A DNA stretch of 64,000 bases from Acanthosepion lycidas. Taxonomy: Eukaryota > Mollusca > Cephalopoda > Sepiida > Sepiidae. The translations under genes were made by a program, and so were the position numbers. The notes beneath the pieces are model-generated. The model searched no databases, was not told the DNA's origin, and was given only the letters and a program-made list of their open reading frames with translations. The DNA lies in the NCBI GenBank assembly GCA_963932145.1, contig OZ010574.1, positions 56,183,857-56,247,856 of the forward strand, given 5' to 3'. Shown piece by piece: positions 1 to 11,119 of this stretch (position 1 is its first letter; each line of letters begins with the position of its first letter).

Positions 1-376
1 ACCTTTGCTCAATTGGAAGAAAGATGTACAGATGCAGGTGTTGAACAATTAAAACAACACGTACAAAACAAGAGAACACAAAGAAAGCACATACATTATG
101 AAACAAGAAAGAATGAAACATTAAAAAGAAATGAGGCGTTCTTTTTGTGAGAGAAAAATTCAAGTTATCTTCTTTAGATATCTGCGCATATTTTTCAGAA
201 ACAGTTGTCACGGTAAAAGATAGATTTATCCATTCACAATTGATGCACTATTTTCTTTTTATATTCGTCAATTTACGCGCACAAATATGCTACCATTGAA
301 CGCATTATCGTTCATTAATGTATTGGTCGACGTGTAGGCGTAAATTGTCCTTGTTTGTCATATTATATATATAAAA
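1..376. other. AT-rich DNA, nothing recognised
   Basis: No protein-like frame, repeat family or RNA box was recognised here. It is ordinary AT-rich sequence up to the MITE that begins near 377. Confidence 0.5.
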
Positions 377-626
377 GGTGTTTCATTAAGACGGATTATA
401 TATAAGGGTGTTTCATTAAGACGGATCAAAGTCAGCAGTAAATAAATCAGTGTTATTGGTAAAAATGCATTTACTTCTCTGTTGGATCATGTCATTTAGG
501 CCATGGCAATTATGTGTGAAAAATAATATCCTCCAAATGTCTGCCAAATTTGAAAGAAAAAGAACAAAAATATTAGACGTTTAAATTTAATTCAGATTCA
601 AAATCGGTCGAATTTATAGGAACACC

Positions 627-630
<4 letters not shown>
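377..630 (+). mobile_element. short MITE, GGTGTTTCATTAAG family, copy 1
   Basis: A 254-bp non-coding unit that recurs at 36441-36668 with the same internal sequence in the same order. It starts with GGTGTTTCATTAAGACGGAT and its right end, read on the other strand, begins GGTGTTCCTATAAATTCG, so the ends are imperfect inverted repeats. The first 20 bases are present twice (about 378 and 407), a small terminal duplication. No coding capacity. The right end runs directly into a (TA)n(GT)n tract. The superfamily is not assigned. Confidence 0.6.
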
Positions 631-708
<78 letters not shown>

Positions 709-746
709 GTGTGTGTGTGTGTGTTTGTGTTTATGTATGTGTGTGT
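629..746. repeat. compound (TA)n(GT)n microsatellite
   Basis: About 46 bp of alternating TA followed by about 70 bp of GT with a few interruptions. Long translations across it (runs of YI, CV or TH) are artefacts of the dinucleotide repeat. Confidence 0.95.
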
Positions 747-966
747 GTGCGTACGTGCGAGAGAGAGGGCAATACAAACAACAGCAAGAAAGATAAAATG
801 ATAACACATTTAACTTAAGCATTATTTAAACACAGAGTGTCCAACAGCAAGAGACAGAAAGAAAAATTATTAATAATTAAAGCAAATTAAATAAAAGTCG
901 TTTGGTTTCCTTATTTTTTTTTTACTGAAAAAAGATGAACGAGCCAATATGCATACATAGACACAC

Positions 967-967
967 G

Positions 968-1015
<48 letters not shown>

Positions 1016-1041
1016 CGTGCGTGTGTGTGCGTGTGTGTGTA
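967..1041. repeat. compound (TA)n(GT)n microsatellite
   Basis: A second TA tract followed by GT, with GC interruptions. Translations over it are low complexity and not genes. Confidence 0.95.
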
Positions 1042-1060
1042 AAAAATATATAGAAAATAG

Positions 1061-1155
1061 GAAAGAACTCGTTAGGTAAATAATCCAAAGTTCTCTAGTA
1101 TTTTTGTTATTATTCTTAAAAAATCGTGCTCGATACAAAAGTAGAGAATAAATAT
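1061..1155 (+). repeat. dispersed 95-bp repeat, copy 1
   Basis: The stretch beginning GGAAAGAACTCGTTAGGTAA recurs at 33712-33808 with few changes, through the shared end CTCGATACAAAAGTAGAG. It lies just outside the Penelope relic here and just outside a large palindrome at the second site. It may be the flank of a larger unrecognised element. Confidence 0.65.
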
Positions 1156-1217
1156 ATGGCATTTTTTAAAAAGCTAAAAAAGAACCGGTTTTATCTAGGT
1201 CCCACTCCACATATCGC

Positions 1218-1272
1218 CTCAAGGTTTCGTCCTCGAACTTATCAAGTTCTATTTTTCTGGGATGTATAAAAT
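1218..1272 (-). repeat. short repeat flanking the Penelope relic, hammerhead-like, copy 1
   Basis: Read on the minus strand this contains TTGATAA, then GTTC-GA-GGAC (a 4-bp stem), then GAAAC. That order is like the catalytic core plus stem II of a hammerhead ribozyme (CUGANGA - stem II - GAAA). The same block recurs at 2389-2437 on the other side of the reverse-transcriptase relic. The core departs from consensus at two positions that are normally invariant, so activity is unlikely. Penelope-like elements are known to carry hammerhead motifs in their flanking repeats. Confidence 0.5.
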
Positions 1273-1354
1273 ATATTAGCGTGTAAAATAAATTAATATA
1301 ACGAATGGAACGGGAAAAAAATATGAATTTCAAGAAACTAGAGTCCAATAACAT

Positions 1355-2330
1355 TTAGACCCAGTAAGCATTCCCTCTCGGAAGGCCCAAAACTGGTTGT
1401 AGCACTGTCGAGAGCCAACTAGCGACTTTATGCTGGGAAGACCCAATCACGGACAGAATGTGTCGTAAAGGGACATCGTCCTTATGGATTTTAGGTAACC
1501 CATACAAACGGGGACGAATAGAACAAGTAGATCTAATTAACTCTGAAATTTCAGAGGAGAGTAAACCACTCTTGACCCACTTTAGCAGCTGCCTTTGAAA
1601 TTTAGATTTAATAGAGGCAGTACGATCATGGGTCTCAACTGGACCTAATTTTAAGAACTTTGATGTATCACCAATTATATTGTCCATTTCAGAAACATAA
1701 TCCGAATAGTCCTGTAGGACAACACCAACACCTTTATCAGGTTTAGTAATAACCATGTTATAAGTATTATTTTTTTAATTTTAAATTATCCAAGGGTGTT
1801 GTTCTCTCCGTTTGGACTCTGATGAAGAAACAGAAGATCTAACATAAGAATGGGCATAACTATTGAGTTTAGCCTCAAGGTCGCTAAGAGCGAAGGACAA
1901 GTCTACAAACCTGTGCCTATAAAACCTCAATAAAACCTGCATGGATGTAGACAATTTTTAGCACCACATTCATTTGAATAATCAACTAACCGGGAAAAGC
2001 AAATTTGATCAAAGTAAGAAAGATTTAACATACACTTTCTCCATTGATTTTTAAAGATACAATTGAGGAAAAGGATTCTTTTAGAGAAGGTTTTTATTGA
2101 ATCTTCCATAAATATCTACTCAATTTTTAAACCAGAATATAGTCTCGCATTCCTAATCCTAAACAAGATATTGGACGGACATACATGTAGGTCAATACAC
2201 GCTTGAAGAAACTCACACTGAAATTTTAACCGTCTTATACGTGACTTGAGTGATAATAATTTATCTAAACTATGCATAAATTCAGGTTTGTACCTCCGCT
2301 TTAAATATTTAAATAAGTTTTTTTATGGTA
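1355..2330 (-). pseudogene. Penelope-like element reverse transcriptase, decayed
   Basis: The open segment 1355-1756 (133 codons) reads as the start of a Penelope-type reverse transcriptase: VITKPDKGVGVV near its beginning, then RPRLYGLPKIHK and VPLRHILSVIGS, blocks characteristic of this family. Upstream on the minus strand (about 1760-2330) the translation continues as family-like N-terminal sequence, including LKFQCEFLQACID and later FVDLSFALSDLEAKL, but with stops and a frame change. The catalytic YADD region and any GIY-YIG endonuclease are missing, so only about the first third of the protein remains. Short direct repeats lie on both sides (1218-1272 and 2389-2437), which fits the repeat-flanked layout of these elements. 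It is a non-functional relic. Family assignment is from motif recognition, not alignment. Confidence 0.82.
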
Positions 2331-2388
2331 CAAAATTTAACAATAGCTAGGAAAAAGCAGAATTTATATAACTTTTAAAAAAAGGAGA

Positions 2389-2432
2389 ATCGTTTTCGTC
2401 CCAGGACATATCAAGTTAATTTTTCTGGGATG

Positions 2433-2437
<5 letters not shown>
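2389..2437 (-). repeat. short repeat flanking the Penelope relic, hammerhead-like, copy 2
   Basis: On the minus strand: TTGATAT, then GTCC-TG-GGAC, then GAAAAC. It matches the block at 1218-1272, including the shared CATCCCAGAAAAAT. The stem II-like hairpin is perfect here (GTCC/GGAC), while the core again carries changes at positions needed for cleavage. Confidence 0.5.
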
Positions 2438-2473
<36 letters not shown>

Positions 2474-2935
2474 AGATAAGATCTTTATATGCTAGGAGTG
2501 TAGGGCCAAAGAGATCATTTAAGTGAGGAACAGGTCACATCGCTGAAGGAAACTTGGAATATTTGTTGTTTGTTTGTTTTTTTTCTTTTCTTATTTTTCT
2601 TTTTTTTTTTTTTTTGAAGAATCATTGAAACCAGTTGTATTTGTTAGACAAAATTAGCAATCGTCTACATGAATTTGTTGTTCTCTTCAGACCATCCGGA
2701 TAGTTAGTTTAAAAGCTGCATTCACGTCATGAAACTATGTACGGTTTACACTGGATGTGCAGGGCCCATGATTTGTGTGATCTCCAATTTTACAGCCAAA
2801 ATAATGAAAGTAAGTAGTAGTAGTCATGAACCTCCCCACGCCTGACGTAACAGAATGAATTTGCCTTCTTGATGCATCCGCGGTATTTTGAAGTGACTGA
2901 AACTGTTGTATGTTTAGTTTGCTTTGTTATATTTT
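2437..2935. other. (TA)n tract and AT-rich DNA
   Basis: A (TA)n tract at 2439-2468 followed by AT-rich sequence with a T-run near 2578-2616. Nothing else is recognised. Confidence 0.6.
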
Positions 2936-3912
2936 ATTTTACGGCATATCAACCTCAATCGGTTATTTAATGCCGACAAGATTTTGGGGATAGGTTCGTA
3001 TGAATAGAATATGTACTCTTTGGTTTAGTTTGATTTCGTTTATTTTGTTTTACGACAAATCAACCTCAACGGCTAATTTAAAGCCAATAAGAGTTATAGG
3101 ATGGGTTCGTATGAATAGATTATGTATTCTTTGGTTTATTTTGATTTCGTTTATTTTGTTTTACGGCATATCAACTACAATGGGTTATTTCATGCCGACT
3201 AGATTTTGGGGATAGTTTCTTATGAATAGAATATGTATTCTTTAGTTTAGTTTGGTTTCCTTTATTTTGTTTTACAGCATATCAACCTCAATGGGTTATT
3301 TAATGTCGACAAGATTTTTAGGGTAGGTTCGTATGAATAGAATATGTATTCTTTAGTTTAGTTTGGTTTCGTTTATTTTGTTTTACGACAAATCAACCTC
3401 AACGGTTAATTTAATGCCAATAATATTTTTAGGATGGGTTCGTATGTATAGAATCTGTTTTCTTTGGTTTAGTTTGATTTCGTTTATTTTGTTTTACGGC
3501 ATATCTACCTCACTGGGTTATTTAACGCCAACAAGAATATTTATTGCTGGTAATATTTATTTCTTCAGAAATGTATTGCTGGTAATATTTTAAAAAATGC
3601 ATTGCTGGTAATATTTGTTTTTCTCCAAAAATCTGTTGCTGTTAATTTTTTTCCAAAAATCTGTTGCAGTTAATATATTTTCAAAAAATCTTCCAAAAAT
3701 CTATTGCTGGTAATATTTTTATAAAAACATTGCTGATATTAAAAATATTTTTACACGTTCATAGTGTTTTGAACCCATTTTGAGTATTAACTATTTGTCG
3801 ATAGCTGGAACCCTAACACCAGCAATTAAGAGATGCTTCCACGCTCCTCAATCCTCCTGATCAGAGACCTTACAGTTGGATGTAGTTTATCCTTTTACCC
3901 AAGAAAGAAACT
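2935..3912 (+). mobile_element. element with 111-bp tandem array, copy 1
   Basis: About five tandem units of 110-112 bp fill 2935-3540. Each contains TTTTACGGCATATCAACCTC, GGTTATTTAATGCC and GTATGAATAGAATATGTATT. The array is followed by a looser stretch of repeated TTGCTGGTAATATT words (3540-3740) and a unique block (3745-3912) containing GGACCCTAACA-like and GATGTAGTTTATCCTTTTAC sequence. The same three-part layout recurs inverted at 8018-9060 and, reduced, at 36062, 37225 and 53400, so this is a dispersed element, not only a local satellite. It has no coding capacity. A central tandem array between conserved arms resembles non-autonomous Helitron-related elements of molluscs and insects, but I see no definite Helitron terminus. 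Confidence 0.7.
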
Positions 3913-4158
3913 ATTGTATAAATATGTATTAGCTCACACTGATCGTATATATGGTTATTTTCATGTGAACCAGGCATTCAAATTTTATGAGCATTTCATC
4001 TCAATGGATTTCTGGCCCGAGAGACTGACAATGATGGTCATTTTGCCATTTTTTTTATTTTATTTTTTTTAAGAATACAATTACTAACGTTTAAAATTCA
4101 AAGCTATCACAATGTCCAAAATAGGACACATCTGGTATATAAATGTAATTATTTTACG

Positions 4159-4578
4159 TACACCTTTGTCCAAATTAATTGAAACAATGGCCGTAGTTTC
4201 CATTCTTTCCCCATACGGTCAGTTTTAGACCCACTGGAGTGACAGGATGTAAACGATTTCCATTTTTTTTTCCCTCAGATTAGGTCATTTGCAGTGCTGT
4301 GCAGTAATATGAATCTATTTTCGGGGTGTGCGATGAAATTTGTTTGGCCTTGAAAAATATTGCATCATTTGTGATAGTATCATATTTTAATCACGCCCAG
4401 ACACTATTGTCTTGACTGTTGATTAGTTGTCCTACAGCTATTGTCTGCGATGGAAGTTGCTTCAAGGAAGCGAACGAATATCGTAACGCTGCACGAAAAC
4501 AATGGAAAGCCTTACCAGTGAACAAATCAAAGTATTATCGACTGGCTTGGAAAGTCACCTGATTTAAATCCATTCAAA
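4159..4578 (+). mobile_element. Tc1/mariner-type non-autonomous element, truncated
   Basis: It starts with TACACCTTTGTCCAAATTAA, matching the terminal repeat of the elements at 47008-47697 and 49224-49789, and shares their internal sequence, including CACGCCCAGACACTATTGT and TCACCTGATTTAAATCC. The last would encode SPDLNP, the conserved C-terminal motif of Tc1-type transposases. The right terminal repeat is missing. Confidence 0.65.
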
Positions 4579-4776
4579 AAAAGGTATGACGAGTAGAAAC
4601 GGATTTCATATCTGAAATCAGAACCCCGAAATTAGGTTAAAACACCCGTTTTTATGCTTGTCCAAATTTCTTTGTAATCTAGCATTATACAAACATATCA
4701 ATAATAAACATATCAATTCCTCAAATATTCAAACACTTTGTCGCCATTCTTTACACACAAACCTTTACCTGCAAAA

Positions 4777-4779
<3 letters not shown>

Positions 4780-4829
<50 letters not shown>

Positions 4830-4830
4830 T
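4780..4830. repeat. (ATT)n microsatellite
   Basis: About 16 uninterrupted ATT units. Confidence 0.95.
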
Positions 4831-4908
4831 ATTAAAAAATATAAATTATGATAAATGTGTTATAATTAAAATTATGAAAATAAAAATATTAAAGATGCTT
4901 TTATGAAT

Positions 4909-5489
4909 TACCGTAATTCTCCATGTATAATACGCACTTTTTTTCTTAAAAAAATAATAAGCAAAATTGGGGGTGCGTATTATGCACAGCTACTAAAAAT
5001 CTTTTAAAAATTGCCGTTTCGTTGGTCGATTTTAGTTGCGAAGTTACTACTCATCACATACATACAACAATTTGACACTAACATTTGGCGATTGCGACCC
5101 CATAAGGATGTCAAATACAATCATATGTACCTAAAAAATGTAAAATAAAATAAAAATTATCATAAAACTAACTTAGAATAATTGTATTCTATGTTTAAAA
5201 CCATTTTTTTAATAAGAGTAGGAAAAGCTGGCGGTAATTAAATTGGAGAGGTACAATTTATAGGGCTTCATTAGCAAACAAGGGTGCGTAATATGCGTGA
5301 GTAGAAGCATTTCCACACACTTTCAGCACAATTTTAGTGGTGCGTATTATGGATGAAGATGTATTATATAAGGTTAGTGCAAAAATAATGAAGTAATAAT
5401 GTCGTTTTTTGACGTACTTTTTAACGTCAAAAAACGACATTATTACGTCATTATTTTTGCACCAATCTAATACAGTGGGAATTGTGATA
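4909..5489 (-). mobile_element. AATTCCCCATG-terminus MITE, copy 1, interrupted
   Basis: Begins ACCGTAATTCTCCATGTATA; its far end (5472-5489), read on the other strand, is TATCACAATTCCCACTGTA. It is the reverse orientation of the copies at 43662-44145 and 52173-52666, sharing the internal block with ATTTGACACTAACATT and GCGATTGCGACCCCATAAGG. A hairpin MITE (5369-5471) sits inside its right terminal repeat; removing it with one TA restores the expected end. The roughly 490-bp unit is non-coding with TA-type target preference, suggesting the Tc1/mariner/pogo group. Confidence 0.75.
5369..5471. mobile_element. hairpin MITE (MADE1/Hsmar1-type ends), copy 1
   Basis: A nearly perfect palindrome of about 103 bp with ends AGGTTAGTGCAAAAATAA and its inverse. 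Arms pair through AATAATGTCGTTTTTTGACG. It is inserted at a TA inside the terminal repeat of the surrounding MITE. Confidence 0.85.
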
Positions 5490-6211
<722 letters not shown>

Positions 6212-6327
6212 CAAAATGTGCTAAGTCTGACATTTATTTTAATATATTTTATTGTTATACGGTATTAAGATAGACACAAATTTTTAAGTAAATGCTATAT
6301 TTATAATAAACAGTATTAAGTATATTT

Positions 6328-6572
6328 ACCGGCCTGAATGTCCAATGAATGTCATAGAAAATATGCATCCTCCGACAGGAAACGAACCTGTATCCTATAC
6401 GGAACCGTCATATTGCAGTAATTCAACATTGCTAACCAGACGCGACCTTCGAAGCTAAACTGGTATAGCCCGTCAGGCTATATGAAAGTTCCGTGTAGGA
6501 TACAGGTTCGATTCCTGTCGGAGGACGCATATTTTCTGTGAGGTTTCTCGGACATTCAGGCCGGTAGATGTT
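6328..6572 (+). repeat. tRNA-like SINE fragments in inverted arrangement
   Basis: The right half has a tRNA-like layout: acceptor-like CCTTCGA (6447-6453) can pair with TCGGAGG (6518-6524), an A-box-like GCTAAACTGGTATAGC follows, and a perfect T-arm ACAGG-TTCGATT-CCTGT covers 6502-6518, including B box GGTTCGATTCC. The anticodon arm is poor and lacks the usual T before the anticodon, so it is not a good functional tRNA. The left half (6328-6405) is an inverted copy of the T-arm, acceptor and 3' flank (shared GGCCTGAATGTCC), giving a long hairpin. Confidence 0.6.
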
Positions 6573-6641
6573 GTCAAAACTGTTTATTTTAAACAGAGCA
6601 TTGAATTTACTTAAATGTATGTGTCTACATAAAAATGTATG

Positions 6642-6642
<1 letters not shown>

Positions 6643-6689
<47 letters not shown>

Positions 6690-6700
6690 TGTGTGTGTTA
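6643..6700. repeat. (TA)n with short CA/GT tail
   Basis: A TA dinucleotide tract followed by a short CACACG/GTGTGT tract. Confidence 0.93.
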
Positions 6701-6942
6701 TTAATTAATGAATACAACAATTAAAATGCCATAGGTAATAATCTTGATTTCATGAAAGCGATAAAAATAGACCTGCAAGCCAAATATAAACGGAATATAT
6801 ATATATAATCTCTGTTATTAGTGAGTTACTTGTATTTGAGTAGACGCTCCGCTTATTTATTAAACAGTATGCTTATTTATTTTCGTCTACCGGCCTGATC
6901 TGAACAGTGCCTTTAAATGAAATACTCCGAACTTTAAACTAT

Positions 6943-7325
6943 TTACATTATTCGAACTATTGTCCTCATCTTTGTTGCCATATTTATCACAAAGTTTCGG
7001 CCGTTGTACGCTCCGTCCTTCTTCAGGTGGCTGAGTGTCGAACTGATAACTTTATTTCGCTCGCTGGGGTAGACTAGCACAGGTGTCCTAAAGGCGTTGG
7101 TCAGATCCAGTGACAGGACCCAAAGGGTGTGAGTTCAATACCTGGTTAAGGCGGTAGAGAACTTGGAAAGGGGAACTGACAGGAGATAACTGATAACTGA
7201 CATCCATTAGACATGGCACGTGGAACTAGAACAGTATACCCCAGTGAGCGAAATAAAGGGTTCAGTTCGACATTCCAACCAACTGAAGAAGACCGGAGCA
7301 TAATACCTCATCGCATAATATTTCA
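6943..7325 (+). mobile_element. SINE-like family B, copy 1, with inverted end
   Basis: The left 130 bp is an inverted copy of the family tail (TTACATTATTCGAACTATTG to CTTCTTCAGG); the rest is a plus-strand unit with a tRNA-like B box (GTGAGTTCAATACC near 7130) and GAGCGAAATAAAGGGTTCAG. Other copies are at 26772, 33062, 59907 and 60455. The tail carries CTGAAGA, a GGCC-type stem, and GAAAC. The resulting terminal inverted repeats are unusual for a SINE. Confidence 0.6.
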
Positions 7326-7634
7326 TTTAGCATATCTGCGCAAGCGTAATCTTCTTAAGAAGTAATGTATTTTTTTTATTTTATTCATCTGACTAAATTT
7401 GATCACATTAACCGTTATATTTAGCGGATACCAATATTTGAATAGATGCTCTGTTTATTTATTATAATGTATATTTATTTATTTTCCCCTACCGTCCTCA
7501 ATATTCGAGAAGTTTTATTAAAGAGAAATACGTTTTTTTCCGAAGAGCGCATGTTTTTTTTGTTTTGTTTTTTTTGGGGGGGGGTTGAGTGATTCTAAAC
7601 GTACATCTACCTTTTATGACTATTTTCCTTAAAA

Positions 7635-7765
7635 TGCCTTTATTGTTCTTTTATTACCATTCACGGAGGACATTGTCCGCCATGGCATTCCCAGAATTCT
7701 TTTGTAGCACATCTATATTGCTTCAAGTCTCCTCTTCATCTATAAGAAAACTTCCTAGCATTCAC
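7635..7765 (-). pseudogene. LINE reverse transcriptase C-terminal fragment (family X)
   Basis: The minus-strand translation reads MKRRLEAI-stop-MCYKRILGMPW, close to the KRLEATEMWFYRRMLRIPW block in the C-terminal part of a LINE family that also appears at 15350-15835 and 61085-61262. It contains stops and is a short dead fragment. Confidence 0.6.
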
Positions 7766-7904
7766 TGCCATATAGGAAGATTTATTTTGCGTAGCAGCCT
7801 TTTCTTTATTTCTAACAATTTTTTCAGTTATTTTAATAATTTTGTATAGAGTTTAGATGTCATCATTCGCTATTATTAAAGGGTAATTCCATGTAAACGA
7901 ATAT

Positions 7905-7975
7905 AATGAACACAACTGAAATTGGAACTCAGTCCTTCGATTAGCAATTCATAAATATTATCTATTACACCACCC
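7905..7975 (-). repeat. tRNA-like SINE head, family A, degenerate
   Basis: On the minus strand GGTGTAATAGATAATA and GGACTGAGTTCC sit at the spacing of A and B boxes and align with the family A heads at 27.9, 46.2, 54.4 and 59.8 kb. Confidence 0.45.
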
Positions 7976-8017
7976 GCACATCCATGTATATTTATATTGA
8001 ATATATTTTCTAAAATA

Positions 8018-9060
8018 TGTATTATTCTTGGGTATGACAATAAACTACATCCGACAGCAAGGCCTCTGATCACGAGGTTTTGAGGAGCGTGAAATCACCT
8101 CTTAATTACTGGTGTTCCCAGATCCAACCTGACCCGGTGTGGTAGCACCTGTTAGGGTCCCAGCTAAGGGCAAAGACTTAAACCTGAAACAGGGTTTAAA
8201 TACACTATGAAAGTATATAAATATGTTTTAATACCAGATATTCGTTTTTGTAAAAAAATATTACCAGAAATACATTTCTGAAGAAATAAATATTACCAGC
8301 AATAAATATTCTTGTCGGCATTAAATAACCCATTGAGGTTGATATGCCGTAAAACAAAATAAACGAAACCAAACTAAACCAAAGAATACATATTCTATTC
8401 ATACGAACCTATCCTAAAAATCATGTCGGCATTAAATAACCCATTTAGGTTGATATGCCGTAAAGCAAAATAAACGAAAGCAAACTAAACCAAAGAATAC
8501 ATATTCTATTCATACGAACCTATCCTAAAAAATCTTGTCGGCATTAAATAACCCATTGAGGTTGATATGCCGTAAAACAAAATAAACGAAAGCAAACTAA
8601 ACCAAAGAATACATATTCTATTCATACGAACCTATCCTAAAAATCATGTCGGCATTAAATAACCCATTTATGTTGATATGCCCAAAAACAAAATAAACGA
8701 AACCAAACTAAACCAAAGAATACATATTCTATTCATACGAACCTATCCTAAAAATCATGTCGGCATTAAATAACCCATTTAGGTTGATATGCCGTAAAAC
8801 AAAATAAACGAACCCAAACTAAACCAAAGAATACATATTCTATTCATACGAACCTATCCTAAAAATCATGTCGGCATTAAAAAACCCATTTAGGTTGATA
8901 TGCCGTAAAACAAAATAAACGAAAGCAAATTAAACCAAAAAATACATGTTATTCATAAGAGTCTATCCTAGATATCTTGTCGGCATTATATAACCCATCG
9001 AGGTTGTTATACGTTAAAACATAACAAACAAAATAAACTAAAATATGTACCATTTTAAAT
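8018..9060 (-). mobile_element. element with 111-bp tandem array, copy 2
   Basis: Inverted relative of 2935-3912. The unique block is at 8018-8215 (GATAAACTACATCC-like sequence, CAAGGCCTCTGATCA, GTTAGGGTCCC), a short TACCAG/AAATATT-rich link follows, and about seven units of 111-112 bp occupy 8310-9060, with repeated GTCGGCATTAAATAACCC and CATATTCTATTCATACGAAC. The middle units are nearly identical and the last is more diverged. Non-coding. Confidence 0.72.
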
Positions 9061-9234
9061 GGGATTCCATTTTAGATTTATAAATTGATCATCAGCAAAG
9101 CAACAGGTACCGAATTAATTTTTTTTTTAAATGATAGATACCGATTTACAGGAGCTAAATTCAGTAAAAAGATGCAAAATCAAGATCGAAAATGAGGTAA
9201 ATTGGCAACCCTGGATTTAAAAATACATTAACTA

Positions 9235-9297
9235 TTAGGTTGGTGCAAAAATAATTCTCATATGTGAGAAAACGACATTATTTTCGCACCAACCTAA
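9235..9297. mobile_element. hairpin MITE, short copy 2
   Basis: A 63-bp version: TTAGGTTGGTGCAAAAATAA at the left and its inverse at the right around a short centre. Confidence 0.85.
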
Positions 9298-9494
9298 TAA
9301 TTCCCTTTTCTACGATATAAAACCACACGTAACCTGCTGCGTCCGCTGATACGCTAAAAATTAGCATGGCATAATGAAAAAAATCTTCAAACTTTAAATA
9401 ACCAGCCATAAGCCGTGGAAAACGATTCAATCAGTCGAAACATATACATTATAGATGCGCATGCTTGACGGATAGAGAACCTACTCTTGTTTTA

Positions 9495-9521
9495 TAAATG
9501 TATTATCTATATGTATAAATG

Positions 9522-9563
<42 letters not shown>

Positions 9564-9601
9564 ATATCTATCTCTTTCTCTCTCTCTCCCTCTATATATA
9601 C

Positions 9602-9648
<47 letters not shown>
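9495..9648. repeat. (ATCT)n, (CT)n, (CATA)n, (TA)n cluster
   Basis: Consecutive simple repeats. The translations YLSIYLSIYL and YIYIYI are artefacts. Confidence 0.93.
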
Positions 9649-9651
<3 letters not shown>

Positions 9652-10040
9652 GAGGATGTCTGCGTGTCTGCTTCTCTGTGTGTCCTTGTGGTACATTTTC
9701 ACTCGAGTTCCATCCAACCGATTTTGAACAAACCTGGAACATACATTGTACAATGTAAGAGATGGGTTCTTAGCGTAAAATATCGATAATCTAAAAAAAA
9801 TCAATATTCGCTAAAGCTGATCACAAATCGATAAATTCAACTTTTTTCCTCCGATTTCGTTCAAACTCAGTATGCAGTTTACTTACATCATGACAAAATA
9901 AACGATACCTCGTTTTTATTTCTATGCCACTGCGTTTAGTGAAAAACGGCGAAAAATCGATTTCAACACAAATCGATTTCAACACAAGTTTTAAACTAAA
10001 AACTCCCTCAATTTTCAAGCAATCTAATACAAACTTCACT
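9643..10040 (-). mobile_element. CCCGGC-type element end, partial
   Basis: AAAACAGAGGATGTCTGCGTG directly after a (TA)n tract, with sequence about a value in TTTTCACTCGAGTTCCATCC-like context, resembles the terminal part of the elements at 15843, 40284 and 56086, which all end near TTTTATA next to a TGTGTGTGT-rich stretch. The opposite GGCGTTGCC end is not seen. Confidence 0.4.
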
Positions 10041-11100
10041 CACTTGTAGCCAGCAATAAGTTGATTGTTTAGCAATCATTTAACGTTATAATCGAGTCCA
10101 GCCATATAATGAAAACCAGCGTTAATAGTGAAAAATGTCGATTTTTACTGGTTTCTTTCTTATATATTTTTTTTTTTTTTGATCTTTCAACTAAATTTCA
10201 TCAAACTTGACAATTGCCTTATAAAGCTTTCCTATTTTACATCCCTGGTAGCACACTGACAAATTGAATTTCAAAAACTCCAAAATAATTGTGGTCTGAA
10301 GTGGGTCTTCATGTTGCCTGTTTTACCCCTTCATGTCCTCGGCTAACTTCGATTGAATAAATACAGACTACTTCTGTTATATCAGTAACTCCATTAATTC
10401 AAAATGTTTTTTTCAATGAAAGTACTTTAAAGTAATTGACGAAGATAGACTCTGTTACATCTAAACGTGATGCTGTCTTTGTTCCATTCTAATTGAACGC
10501 TTTGTCTGATCGACAGCTGGCTATGCTCTGCTAGTTATATAAATAAGAAATAGTTTGATGCTGATTTATTGGAACTCACTACACTGAAAAAAAGCTACAT
10601 CTACATCTAAATTGACACGTCTCTTTCCTAACACCTCTTGTTAAATCAGTTTCTGTCATATAATTACTGTATGTATGGGCGAATATCTCATCATTTCCTA
10701 ATAAATTCCCAACTCTATTCCTATTAGTAATTTCAGAAACCATTTCTTGTAATTGATTCCTTCGAAATTATAAAATATTGTTGTTAAATATTCATCACTT
10801 TTCGCATCTGACTCGTTGGCTGCATAATAAAAGGCACTAAATCAAAACCACCTTATCTATATTATCTCTTCAAATGATTTGCGGACAGTTTTTAATAATC
10901 CAGGAAAAACCTTAAGGGCAGTAAATTAAAACTTACTCCATTCAGTTTAATAGTCTAACATCCAGCCCAAATCAACGAGAACTCAATTACAACACAAGTA
11001 ACACTAGCTTTGTCAGTAACTATAGAAGCGAAAAGTGTAGTAAAATCACTATGGAGACAGTAACAAAGCAAATAAGACCATTCACTATTAACAATAGCTT
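10040..11100. other. AT-rich DNA, nothing recognised
   Basis: No open frame with protein-like content, repeat family or RNA box was recognised in this kilobase. It is one of the least repetitive parts of the window. Confidence 0.5.
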
Positions 11101-11119
11101 CGTAATCCGAGATAAAACA

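Noticed and set aside
598..818. Open frames of YI, CV and TH repeats
   Set aside because: They are translations of (TA)n and (GT)n microsatellites; the same holds for all similar frames in the window.
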